Source of the DNA: Phymatolithon calcareum
Taxonomy: Eukaryota > Rhodophyta > Florideophyceae > Hapalidiales
Direction: 5' to 3'
Assembly: GCA_977006965.1 (NCBI GenBank)
Contig: OZ345371.1
Coordinates: 1,612,001 to 1,676,000 of the forward strand
Length of the DNA stretch: 64,000 nt
In this document: in pieces, positions 50,799-61,533 of the stretch
Numbering within the stretch: the stretch's first letter is position 1
How the letters are laid out: the number at the start of each line of letters is the position of its first letter
Position numbers and translations under genes: made by a program
Notes under the pieces: model-generated
The model's database searches: none
What the model saw: the letters and a program-made list of their open reading frames with translations, nothing else
What the model was told of the DNA's origin: nothing

Positions 50799-51975
50799 AC
50801 AGGCTTTCGGTCCCTCGCAGCGTAGCGCTGCGTGGCGCAACCGGGTACAGGGTCGCATTGAGCGCATCCGGAAGACGACTTTGGCCTGGTCGTCGCTTGT
50901 CTAAGGCTGCTTTTAGGCTGCCATCGGCTATTCCGCCATGACCACATCAAAGGATATCGATCCGTGAGGATCACCGGCGATGATTGGCCTGCGTAGGCAT
51001 GTATGCCAAGATCGGTGGCCTGCACGAGATGTGTCAGAGGCAGATAATGGCAGGTTTGAGTGTCGCAAAATTTGAGGTCTGGGATAATCACTGTCGAGAA
51101 GAAAAGAAATAACAGGTCTCAGGTGGCTCCGTCTCGCACATTGAGGCCTGATTCTCATAACAAGACAGCAAATTCGGAGCCAGTCTAGCTGGCTCTGGAT
51201 GAGCGCCGCTTCATATTCCAGCGCTTATGAACAGATTCGGAATGGTATAAATACGAGAGCAGCCGAGCACAACATTGTGTCGGAAGGCATTTGGAAGGAA
51301 TATCAACAAGTGCTGGTCGTCTCAGTACTACTTTGGGAGCGCACGGAGAGAAGTGGCGGGTCTAGGCGTCGCGCCATGCCTGGTCCCCGTTTTGGGAAAC
51401 CAGCGATCATAACGGGTTGCCACGACTAACTGATATGTAACGACATTCTTGAACAGCACGTGGACTTTCGCGAGGTTCTACGCTGAGCACGCGAAAGACA
51501 ATAAGCTCTTCTTTTGTTCTGAATTGTCCATTGCCGTTTTGCGAAATTGAGATGGCCACATCTGAGAAGATTACCGTACTTCCGCACCGTTTCTGGATTG
51601 TCTTTGGCCTTGCTGCTCCGACAAAGGATGTCCTTCGAAAAGGGTATTGAGCTTTTGTTCCAACCACGTTTCGCTCGAGTGACAAATGTCTATGGGCGAG
51701 GTACAAGTGATGAGCCCTGACTTGGGTGATTCAGAATATAAAAGTTACTTGGAATCAGAATTGGAAAGGGCAATGGAGAGCAGTGCCTAGATTTTCGAGA
51801 AAGAGAGCAATTCCAATAACAATGAAAGCGCTCGATACTTCCAACTTTTCAATCAGTCGAGTGGGCTGCCTTTATTGAACCCGAACGGAATGTGCCGATG
51901 CTGTGACCTTCGCGCTCAGTGAATCAGTAGGCGGCGTGACTCCACCTGGCCATGTGGTTAAACTGATTCAGGGGG
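50799..51975. other. Intergenic, nothing recognised
   Basis: Several short frames on both strands (for example leftward 51407-51706) without domains or support. Confidence 0.4.
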
Positions 51976-51988
51976 GCGCACGGTAAGG

Positions 51989-52893
51989 GGGAATTATGTT
52001 GATTTATTTTAAAAGCACCCAAGACCTCACTGTGAGAAACGGGGCAGCTTCTCAATTACTTCTAACTTTCCGCATTCTATTTTCCTAACATTTCCTTGAT
52101 TCGAGTTTCTCTCCATATGACAGTTCGAGTTAGTCTTTTGCATTCATATTCAGTCTCTTTGTCCATCGTCTTAGACCCGAGTATGCGTTGAAGTGCAATA
52201 AGCTCAATTTCAGCACCGGGTTCGAAATACTCACCGAGGATTGATTTCCTCCACAACGGAGCTCTGTTAAAAATCAGTCTCAGGCATCTTAGCCTTGTCG
52301 TCCTGCCCCTTATTTGTAACAATCCTGGCAACTTCTTAGGCTTGTTTATCGGGATTTTCACTGACCGATCCTCCTCGCATTTTTGCCACACTTGAATAGC
52401 ATCTTCTAATCGCCGCTTCTTTGACTGCTTGTTTCAATGCTTTTCTGAGGTGCTACTCGTTTCTGAGGTAGTTTATGTCCTTCGATACTTCTGCCATATC
52501 CTCCTGTCTTCCTCGGTATTCTTCTGTCTGTTCCAGGTACGTTTTCCGTTTTAACAGGCTTAAAGCAAACCTTTTCCACTTGGTGAGTCCTCCTCACCTC
52601 GGGACTATCTAGCCGACAGTGCACTCTTTCGATTTTTTCGATGCTCCGCATATTTCCCGAAGACATACTTGTAAAAAAGACCTTCTGCTGCCTTAATTGC
52701 TGATAGCAACCGCTTCGTCATCGGAATCAGATGACTTGCATGCTCCCACTCGGGGAGAATCAACGACTTGAAAATCCTGATGCATATTTCAGGGTGGAAT
52801 CCACTGACAATAACGCCACTCTGCCTTAGTTTGTGGATGCATCCAAGCGCATTTCGCACTCTCGACATTGCTGTATCGTCTGTAACTCCAGTT
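51989..52893 (-). mobile_element. 5'-truncated LINE, family F2, frameshifted copy
   Basis: Perfect 13-base target duplication GCGCACGGTAAGG (51976-51988 and 52894-52906). Leftward coding: VTDDTAMSRVRNALGCIHKL, IFKSLILPEWEHASHL, then frame breaks near 52605 and 52400, then RLRCLRLIFNRAPLWRKSIL to LGK and stop. Confidence 0.85.
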
Positions 52894-52906
52894 GCGCACG
52901 GTAAGG

Positions 52907-53673
52907 CGGCCAAGGGAAAGTCCATGGTTCGAGTCCCGGGTGTGAGAATGTGTCCAGTGAAGATTTCTTACGCGGTTTTTTCTCCGAATTTCTCACGTGT
53001 TACACGTGTTTCGGGAGTTCTTTTTCGCATTGCACAAGGGGGTCCAGCCGATGTGCAGCGCACATGTACAGTTGAAAATTTGCAGTAAGGAAAAGAGTCC
53101 GACCTTTCTGGGCGTGCACTTGTACTCACGATACATGGAATCACACCGGTTGCTGCCGTGGAATCGCTCAGTAAAGGCGAGCGGTAGGCAGAGAAGAAGC
53201 ATACTTTTTAAAATTTATCTTGCGGGAATAACGACCTGCCGTAACCGAAGTAGAATGGTAATTAACAAAATAAAGCATTGCTTAGCGAGCCTCTTCGGGG
53301 CGAGAGCAGATTTACACACACACTCACGCACACACAGGCGATGTGACTCAAGTAGCCCAATAACGTTGTATTAGAAACTTACGAAGGTGCAAGATTGAGC
53401 TGTGTTCTGTGGTCTGCAAGAAATCTGGAGCCGCGGGGAACCCAAGCATACGCAGCGTGTGGGAAAGGGTTTCACATATACTGCCATTCAGTTTTTCACA
53501 AACTTGACGCTGTACAGCACAGACCAGATGGAATGCAATAAATCAACCCGTACAACAGTTTGACCCCGCCGGCAAGAGTCGAAAAACCTGCGCAAACTTA
53601 CGATCATTCGACGCAATAGCACTGCACAAATGACCGTCGTTTTCGCGGTTATTCACTTGTTTTTTTACATGCG
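52907..53673. other. Intergenic, nothing recognised
   Basis: The forward frame 52997-53374 has no support. A short CA-rich tract lies near 53315. A GGTTCGAGTCCC word at 52927 was considered as a tRNA B box and rejected. Confidence 0.4.
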
Positions 53674-53685
53674 TCTAATAGGAGG

Positions 53686-53876
53686 GGGTTATATGTTGAT
53701 TTATTTTAAAAGCTCCCAAAATCTCAATTTGATTAACAGGTCAACTTCTTGCTGTCTTCCACATTCATTTCTCTACTAGCCTCCTAATATCTCCTTAATC
53801 CGAATTTCTCTCCCTGCGTGGGCTCGAGTGAGTCGTTCGCATTCATATTCTGTTTCTTGGTCCATCTTCATGCACC
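53686..53876 (-). mobile_element. 5'-truncated LINE, family F2
   Basis: 12-base duplication TCTAATAGGAGG (53674-53685 and 53877-53888). Encodes about 29 C-terminal residues (MDQETEYECERLTRA then GREIRIKEILGG). Confidence 0.8.
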
Positions 53877-53888
53877 TCTAATAGGAGG

Positions 53889-54682
53889 CGTCTGATGCTT
53901 TTTCAGGGTGTAAGGCTTCAATAAACGTATCCAGCTGCATTACAACTCAACAGATTTATTTGTCCTTGTGATCCATGCACTATGCGTTCTCATAACGCCA
54001 TTCGGCACTAACAATGGCATGAAGGCAATGAGGAAGTTTCGCCCTTTACTTCTAGGTAGAATCTATAGCCGGTTTTCCACAATAAATTGCTGTGGTCGCA
54101 ATCAGTAAATCATTCCTCACAACTTGCAGGATCTTTCCACAGTCCACACTTTTCCTTGACCGATACTCATTCGCAGGCTTCCTCCCCATCACAGAATCGG
54201 CAAGGGTCCATTGCTTTCGCTGCCCAAATTCTGGGGAGGAGCGAAAAAAACAGTGCCGAAGATGGTACGCGATATTTTCGCTCTTGTCAATGGGGTTGTA
54301 ATGTGCAGAGTGCGGTGCGAGAATGGAATCCCAAAGACCACAGAGCGTTTACGGTTCTTGATTTAGTTGCGTTGCGGAAGTCAAAATCGCAGCGATCGCG
54401 TTTGCATTCATCTCTGATGAAAGCGGTCGACAAAATGGCCCTGCGGTAATAGATGTGATTGATGGTAACGTGCCTGTGGCTAGGCTTTGTGCAGGTGCGC
54501 CTTGTACGAGCTATCGTTTCATAACATGCGCAGTATATATGGTAACGTTTGGACGGCAAACAACATTTGGTCCTGAAAACATGGCTCATTATTTGACGAG
54601 GGACGTTTCTTGCGAGGACTAGGTTAGAAAACGTTGTGTCGAGGGAAATCTATTGATGTTGAAAGCTTTTTTGGGCAAGAAA
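53889..54682. other. Intergenic, nothing recognised
   Basis: A 120-residue forward frame (54087-54449) shows no domain or signal; I do not call it a gene. Confidence 0.4.
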
Positions 54683-54695
54683 AGTGGATCGAATG

Positions 54696-55024
54696 GGGGA
54701 TATTTGATGATTTTATTTTTGAGAGCTCCCAAAGCCTCACCTTGGAGTAACGGGGCAGCTCTTGCATAATCTCTACGCTAAAGTCATCTGGCTGCTCAAA
54801 ACGTTCTTGATTCGTAATTCTCTCCCAACAAGAGCTCCTGTGAGTCTCTTGCACTCAGACTCAATTTCTGTACTCATCTTCGATGACGCTAGAGTACGTT
54901 GTAAGGCGACTAGTTCGATCACCGCGGTAATCCCACAGTAAGCACCCAACACTGATTTCCTCCAAAGGGGTGCTCGGTTGAATGTCAACCTTAGGCACCT
55001 TAAACGTGTTGTTCTTTCTCCTAC
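54696..55024 (-). mobile_element. 5'-truncated LINE, family F2
   Basis: 13-base duplication AGTGGATCGAATG (54683-54695 and 55025-55037). Encodes TTRLRCLRLTFNRAPLW to the TLA end in one open frame. Confidence 0.83.
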
Positions 55025-55192
55025 AGTGGATCGAATGATTACCGTCAGATGTGCAGGCTGATGGACGAGAAGATATAGGTGAAGTACAGATTGCAGAAGC
55101 TACAAAGTGAAGGGCCGTAGCTAAGAAGCCTGGCCGCGAGCCCTTTTTCATCCTTCGATATGTTTCAGCGGGTGACGTACAGCAACGTGGGG

Positions 55193-55393
55193 GGAAATGT
55201 ATGTTTTTTTTAGAAGACCTCAACGCCGGCACGCGCCAATACCAGAACAGCTTCGCATCTGTGGTTGCGTTATGTTGAGTTGAAGGGTTTCCAGAAACAT
55301 CGTTGCTAATTCGTCGTAGTTGTCGACATATGCCGAGAGGCTTCGCAGGGGGAAGGGGCCGAAAAACCACTTGACTGCCCAAAGTTCCTACAA
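55193..55393 (-). mobile_element. 5'-truncated LINE, family F3, copy 2
   Basis: Leftward WFFGPFPLRSLSAYVDNYDE, then LETLQLN, then the F3 tail. Flanked by CAACGTGGGG / CAAGGTGGGG (55183-55192 and 55394-55403, one mismatch). Confidence 0.7.
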
Positions 55394-55426
55394 CAAGGTG
55401 GGGCTGATCTGCACAACGTAGAATAT

Positions 55427-55486
55427 GAAGAAAGAATAAAAGTAGATTTTTATTTAAAAGACTGCCAACACATCTGCTGGCGCTAA
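55427..55486 (-). mobile_element. LINE tail, family F5, 60 bp
   Basis: Flanked by GTAGAATAT (55418-55426 and 55487-55495). Reads leftward, with AAATAAAAATCTACTTTT end and a GAAGAA tail. Confidence 0.7.
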
Positions 55487-55708
55487 GTAGAATATTTCCA
55501 AAAAAACTCTAATTACGTTCCCACGTGGCCCTATTCCTGGTGTTGTCGACCATGAGCACAGTACAACACAGCAAAATAGTGTTCTCCCTTCGCTTATAAG
55601 CTTTTTCGAATTTGGGATTTATTAAAATTATTTAATAAACTTTACCGTCAGAAACACTCATGAGACTGCAAGGGAGATGCGTGTCAGGAGCTACGCTCTT
55701 CGATAATC

Positions 55709-56179
55709 GGAGGGCTGGTGACCCACAAACACGAGAGCCTCCGCCGACGACAGGAATGGATTGAAAAGGAAGAAGAAAAAGAGAGAAAAATTACTGTCGA
55801 TACTAAGGAGAAAGTAAGCCCTGTACTCCAAATTCGATCCAGGAAACACCGACTCCTAGCAGTTAAGTGGTTCTTTGGCCGCTTCCCATCACGAAGAGCA
55901 GAGTCGTACATTGAACATTTCAACGAGGTCGCGGAAGAGAATCTGAAAACTCTACAACGAAATTTGACAAGTCCAAGAGCAGAAGAATCTTGGGAAGAAG
56001 GGACGAAAACGGCGATTGACAAACTTTTAGCCTTGGAAATCCATATGTTAGAAGAAATGATAGTGTAATGTGATCTGATTGGGTAATGAGATGGCAGTAT
56101 GAACGGGAAGCTGCTCTGGTGTTGGTGAATACCGGCGTTGAGGGCTTCTAAAATAAAAACCTACAATTTCCCCCCCCCT
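55709..56179 (+). mobile_element. 5'-truncated LINE, family F3, copy 3 (longest)
   Basis: Perfect 13-base duplication CTCTTCGATAATC (55696-55708 and 56180-56192). Open frame of about 116 codons to 56068, rich in Glu/Lys/Arg, with KHRLLAVKWFFGRFP and a conserved end EEMIV. The 3' end is GAGGGCTTCTAAAATAAAAA. Confidence 0.85.
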
Positions 56180-56192
56180 CTCTTCGATAATC

Positions 56193-57369
56193 TACACAAA
56201 TTCGTGTAAACCAGGTTAGCGTCGTAGCCCGAGCCGCAAAAACCCTCCCCCGGTCGCTTGTAAGCTGATGGACGAGTAATATCGATAGAGAATATTACTG
56301 GGATGACAGTACTGTACTGTAGTTTTGTCGAAGTATTTGCAGTTTATTGTAAGTGTGGCGAACTACAGTACCCAACTGGAAGTTGCATGGCTGCCTTGAT
56401 TCCGACTCTTGTACATTGCTTTCATTTCAACCTCTTATTCTGTTTGGTTGCGGGACGATAGTAATCGCCCTAGTGACTTTCCTTTCTTCTGCATTTGTCC
56501 ATATTGGGTTGAGCATCACTTGATTCATCGCTGCGGTACACCATGTTACCTGTCGATCAGGGCTCAATTGCCCGGGATAGAAGCAATGAGGAAGGTTTGA
56601 GAAGTTTATGTCCGTTGGCTACACTGCTTTGACGACGGGTATGTTTCCTATGCCGGGGAGGTGTAAGTGATGGCTTTCCGTCGGGAATTGGGACAGCACA
56701 AGGGAGTGTGTTCAGACTGGATCGGCAAGCGATGCAGGATGACTTGGCAATTGGAAGCCACCTGCTGAGTCCGCTTGGAATTTTGCAAAGCGAGGGGAGC
56801 GATCTGCAGTGGCAGCGTTGAGTAGCCGGCCGAAAGGCGGGAGAACGCGTACCTGCGTGCGGAGAACTGCCGCGGGGCGTGGAGAAATGTCCTCGAGAAG
56901 AATTCAAGGCGCGAGATGAACAAAATTATTACTCATGAATTTAGTCAGGAGGATCATTAGATCGCCAAGACGTGTATATACAGAGAATGGATTTGACAAA
57001 GACGGAAGGGAAGCAGGAGAAGCATTCTGCCACCTCCGTGCTTGACGCAATCACGCTTCCTGGACTAATCGTAAGCGGCGGCGTCTGTGGGGGAAGTCCT
57101 CCCACCCAGGCTCAGTGCGAACGGAGTGCACACGAGGCCGTTAGTAGTAACGCACTTGGCAGTGAAAACTCAGCCAACAGTTGAATTATAAGGGGCGAGC
57201 GGCTGTGGTCGATGACAACACTGTGATCTCGCCACGATGGAGAACACATGTGCACTACTCTACACGTTTTGAAAGCTGGCACAACTGACAGTCTCAGGGC
57301 ACGCCTGTCGGCGGCGGCGGCGGCTTTCCTCTCGTGCAACCGTTACCGGCGGCGAAGAATCACAAGACG
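56193..57369. other. Intergenic, nothing certain
   Basis: A leftward frame 56923-56648 begins with an Arg/Ser/Phe-rich stretch like a mitochondrial presequence but has no further support. A TACTGTACTGTAG cluster lies near 56308. Confidence 0.35.
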
Positions 57370-57795
57370 ATGCTTACATTTTCCCTGGCGAAATTTGTCG
57401 AAATTTCACACTACTGGCGAGAATTGTTCGTCGAAAAAAGATCTTTTTTGATGGCAAATTCCAACGGTACGTGCTGGATCATCATGGTACAGTACTGCAT
57501 GGATGATCATCGGCTGATCCACGCCGCAGGAACACACGCACAAAAATCTGAGCTGGTATGGACATCACTGCGCCTTGGAGGCGTTACGAAAAAGCACATG
57601 ATCCACAACGATCGCATGAGATATTGCTCGCCGCCCACCAAGTATTATCCTATCGATGGTCTCATACATATATTGAAAAATTTCAAACGTTGCAAGGGAA
57701 TGCCCCAGCACATCGCCAGTTACACCGTTGCAAACCTCGCCGTGTCCAATAGCTACGCGCAAAAACTCTCTAGGGCGGCGGAACGTGGTCCATGA
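57370..57795 (+). CDS. Hypothetical protein, 141 residues
   Basis: From the ATG at 57370. Mixed composition, no signal peptide, no domain recognised. About 230 bases before the zinc-finger gene. It could be a chance frame. Confidence 0.25.
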   Translation: MLTFSLAKFVEISHYWRELFVEKRSFLMANSNGTCWIIMVQYCMDDHRLIHAAGTHAQKSELVWTSLRLGGVTKKHMIHNDRMRYCSPPTKYYPIDGLIHILKNFKRCKGMPQHIASYTVANLAVSNSYAQKLSRAAERGP

Positions 57796-58024
57796 AAACA
57801 GTCTTCTGCGGCCTTCGCTCTAAAATATTCTATTCCGCCGCCACTGCGTCCCACGTCACTTACCAGCGCCGTGCCGCAATCCAACGCACTCCGCCACTGC
57901 GTTGCCTGCTTCCGCCGCCGTATTTCGTCGAATCTCACACACATCTTATGCATCGCCCCGCCCACTCGTCCGCATCTTCAACTGCGCGCTTGGTGCCCCA
58001 TCATGCCGTGCAACCCTGTCGCTC

Positions 58025-59664
58025 ATGTCTTCCTCCCCGCCGCAATCGCCGGCCGCCGCCGCGGCCCTCCGCCGTCTGGTTCAGACGCTCGTGGAAGACG
58101 TTCGACCGCTCGGTTTCACGCTGCGCGAACTCGTGCTTTCGGCGGACGATTCGCCAAACGTCCCGCAGGCGCCGCCGCAGGTTATAATATACGGCGCTCC
58201 ATCGCAGCACGTCGACCCGACGCCCGGGCAGGAAAGACCGCGAGAAGATCGTCATCAAAATGCACCGGCTTTCGTAGCCGGGCCTGGAAATCATGGTGGG
58301 GGAATCGTTGCCGGTCAATATCCCCAGCAATCACCACGACCGCCCCCGCAGTTACCGCCTGCGCCGCAGCAGCAACCTATATCTCCGCATCCACAAAACC
58401 CCTCGTTTGCTGCACTGCCGCCGCTGCCGCAGCCCATGTTTCATCCGGGCTATTATCAAGCCCCATATTTCCATCATATTGGACATCCACCCAATGTGCG
58501 CGCGTTTCCTCAACATTGTACGTCTTCCGTATCACGTCCTTCATCGCTCGAAACGCCCCGATCCACAGCTAACGTTGTTAATTTTGTTCACCTTTTTGTC
58601 TTCACAGCCCTTGGTCCGCAAAACATGTTTTGGTCCACAGTTTTGGGCGGAGAGCATGGACCTCCGTCGTCCGTACAGCCGTCAATGTCAACCGGTGCAC
58701 CACAAGCCCCTTCCACCGAACTGGACAGGGACACTGCACAGCGTGCTGCCCCATCTTCATCCGCACAGCAATTCAGCGCGGAACAACACGGCCGTTCTCG
58801 CGATCCCGGCGAGCGTACAGACGCCGACAGCACAAAATCTCCAAGGCCCGCGAAACGACGCGCATTATCAGGCCGTCCAGTAGCACAATTTCGATGCCCG
58901 AGATGCGACGCCCCTTTCGGACAAAGATCAAATCTCAACAAACACGTTCGTACTGTACATGAAAATCTACGTCCCTTTCAATGTGAGAAGTGTTCATCTG
59001 ATTTTGGGCACAAGAATTTGCTCATAGAGCATGTGCGCACAGCGCACGACCGTGAACGTCCATTTGTATGCGACCGTTGCAACGTTACCTTCGGACGGAA
59101 GAGCAATCTATATCAGCATGTGCAAATGGTTCACGAGAACAAGCGAAATTTCGAATGTCATGTCTGCAAAATGGTCTTCGGACTCAAGGGAAATCTCAAC
59201 AAACATGTAAGTTCACCGTATCATTTTCGGTCAGACCATTCCTTCGCGCTTTCCGCGCAAATTCTGACTATTTTGCGTTCACTTCACAGATTCGTACAGT
59301 GCATGAAAAACAACGACCATATGGATGTGACTCTTGCACGTCCACATTCGGTCTCAAAAGTGACCTTAAACGCCACAAAACGTCCGTACACGGCGCCTCG
59401 TCCTCTCCGAGCCCCTCCGGTACTTCAACAGGGGCGCACGGGAGGACACGGACCGATGCAACACTACAGGGCTCGGCCGGATCATCCGAGGGTTTGCCAT
59501 CTCACCCTCCACAACCTCCGGCACCTACATTGCCGGGGAATATCAGTGAAGGTGCGGAAATAGGTAAGCAGAACAGTTCAAACGAGTGTGATGCAAATAC
59601 CAGTGCCAACTCGAGCGGAAACGATAGTTTGCTGGGTCCATTAAAGTCTTTGAAAAAGACTTAG
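58025..59664 (+). CDS. Five-finger C2H2 zinc-finger protein with two introns
   Basis: Exons 58025-58517, 58608-59206 and 59290-59664 give 488 residues in one frame. Intron 1 (90 nt, GTACGT...CACAG) is a multiple of three, so the unspliced frame stays open. Intron 2 (83 nt, GTAAGT...TTCACAG) must be removed to finish finger 4 and reach finger 5. The N-terminal half is Pro/Gln-rich and disordered. A basic KSPRPAKRR patch precedes five tandem fingers (FRCPRC..., FQCEKC..., FVCDRC..., FECHVC..., YGCDSC...), each with F-G in the loop and H-x3-to-4-H. Such tandem fingers bind DNA, so a nuclear transcription regulator is likely. The start at 58025 (CTCATGTC) is chosen because upstream codons look like leader; 57902 is the far limit. 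Confidence 0.85.
58518..58607 (+). other. Intron 1 of the zinc-finger gene
   Basis: GTACGT donor, CTAAC branch-like word at 58569, TTCACAG acceptor. Length 90, so retention keeps the frame. Confidence 0.65.
59207..59289 (+). other. Intron 2 of the zinc-finger gene
   Basis: Canonical GTAAGT donor, CTGAC word and TTCACAG acceptor. Lies between the two zinc-ligand histidines of finger 4. Confidence 0.85.
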
Positions 59665-59944
59665 TGGATTGCATATTTTTCATCCCGTTATTCTCCATCC
59701 CCCCCAAGAAACGCATTTTTGTCCCTTGTATCCGCGTCAGAATATTAGTGAAAACGTCTTTTCGTTTGGTGTTTACCAACTGAGTTTGTCTCATGGGAAT
59801 GCAGTCCATCTATAAAATTGAAGTAATAGGGGAAGCTGGTGTTAGAACAATAATTGGTCTCTACCTCGCGAAACGAAAAGCGGGTGTGGAAAACGGCCTT
59901 CCGTTGACTTGTAGAGCAGCCTGCGTTTATCTACATGTACAGTA

Positions 59945-60418
59945 GGTGAAGTTGGGCGTCGTACAGCTCATACATGCCGCTCCAGAACAGCGATCTCTCG
60001 CACGGATCACCGCGCGGATAGGACGACGCGGAATGTCCTCCGGAATGCAAGACGTTGAATTGGAGGAGATCACAGGGGGCTTCGCAAAGTACACACACGG
60101 TTCAGACAACGTTTGCGTATATGCAATCATGTGTTTGTATCCCGGTTCAAGATTAATGCCAATGATGGGTACAGCTTCTTCATCGTCGATAGAAACAAAC
60201 GTGGATCCGGACTCCATATGACTTTCGTCACATTCGCGCGCTGTCTGCTCCACCCCGTACAAAAAGATGGCGCTTTGAGAAACGAGCGACCCGAGGATCG
60301 ACAACACGTTGAAGGATTGAAGGCTCCGATCCGCGAATTGTCGTACCGCGAATGGGTTGTTCTAATACCTTCAGCGAACCACCGTCAGTGCACGTTACGC
60401 CGACAGGAAACTTCTTTC
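59945..60418 (-). pseudogene. Broken H8-type copy C
   Basis: Leftward it starts abruptly with VGVTCTDGGSLKVLE, changes frame, then LSILGSLVSQSAIFLYGVEQ and the fourth-cysteine block (EPCVYFAK), and dies just after SCIPED at the Hint start. It is joined head-to-tail to copy B. 59665-59944 before it holds nothing recognised. Confidence 0.8.
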
Positions 60419-60995
60419 CCTCCGCTGTATTAATTTGCACGAATTGAAAAACCGCCGGATAGTCGCGATGTGTGAACGTAAACACTTTCGAGAACACACC
60501 ATTGGCAACCTGGACCCTGTCACCAACGACCACCTCGTCATACGCAATATGCCGCCATCCGCAAGGTTCACAGTCGCATCGGCCGGAAAGCAAGACGTCG
60601 AATTGGAGGAGATCGCAGGATCTTCACAGAATACGAACACGGGTCAGATGATGTCCGCGTATATGCAATCATGTGTTCATGTGTTTGTATCCCGGTTCCA
60701 GATTATTGCCTCTGATGGTTACAGCTTCTTCATCATCGACAAAAACAAACGTGGATCTGGACTCCATACGACTTTCGTCACAATCGCGCGCTGCCTGTTC
60801 AACCCCGCACAAAAAGGTGGCGTTTTGCCACACGAGCGACCCCATGATCGACAGCAGGCTGAAGGATTGAAAGCTCTGATCCGCCAATTGACGTACCGTG
60901 AATGGGTTGTTTATCGTCCAGTCCAATACCTTCAGCGAACCAGCGTCAGTGCGTATTACTCCGTTTTGGGAGATTTGCGAGTGCGGGATCGAGAG
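60419..60995 (-). pseudogene. Broken H8-type copy B
   Basis: Leftward: SIPHSQISQNGV, DWTINNPFTVRQLADQSFQS, LEPGYKHM, then a break, SCFPADATVNLADGGILRM, a break, VGDRVQVANGVFSKVFTFTH and stop of similarity at EGKKFP in mid-Hint. The second N-domain cysteine is lost (VTC to VIR). Confidence 0.82.
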
Positions 60996-61478
60996 TCATC
61001 TACAATTTGGAATGTCGCAAAATCGCGAAAGAATCGCAATAATTTTGTACCTCGGAAGCGAATATCTGGGGCTCTTCTTTGTGTTCCGTAGAAATCCAAG
61101 TTGTAATCCTTGGTTCCAAAGATTGCCCGTCGTCCCAGGACCAAGCATGACCATTGATTGAAGCAGACGGTGAAAGCTGGCTATCCTTTTCCTACATTCA
61201 TTTTCAATTGTCATCAGTACTGTAAGTTAGACATTAGCACAATGTATGGTTATGGTACCATTCAAGTCTCATACCTTCTACTAGCGGAAGTAAAAAGTTC
61301 AGGATTACGTTTGGTGCAAATTGTCGACGCCAGTGCTACTGTGTTCTAGAGATCTTCAAAATACTACAATTTAGAGAGAACTGTTTAGTGGAACAGGTTG
61401 GAACGAGGATGGAAGGTGCTCTGCTGTCGAAATATCCAAAAAAAGTCGTCGCGGCCACTGTGTTTGTCACGACTGGTG

Positions 61479-61533
61479 CTCCACAGCGCCCTCTGGCACG
61501 CATAATACGCGTGCCAGAGGAGACGCTGTGGAG
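61479..61533. repeat. Strong two-part hairpin
   Basis: CTCCACAGCG (61479-61488) pairs with CGCTGTGGAG (61524-61533), and CCTCTGGCACGC (61490-61501) with GCGTGCCAGAGG (61509-61520), around a 7-base loop. Both stems are perfect. Confidence 0.8.

Noticed and set aside
52907-52960. GGTTCGAGTCCC resembling a tRNA B box, with an A-box-like GCGCACGGTAAGG nearby
   Set aside because: The stems do not pair and the spacing between the boxes is too short even after removing the LINE. No tRNA or clear SINE can be supported.
54087-54449. A 120-residue forward frame
   Set aside because: Low-complexity Ser/Gln-rich beginning and no recognisable feature; kept as intergenic.
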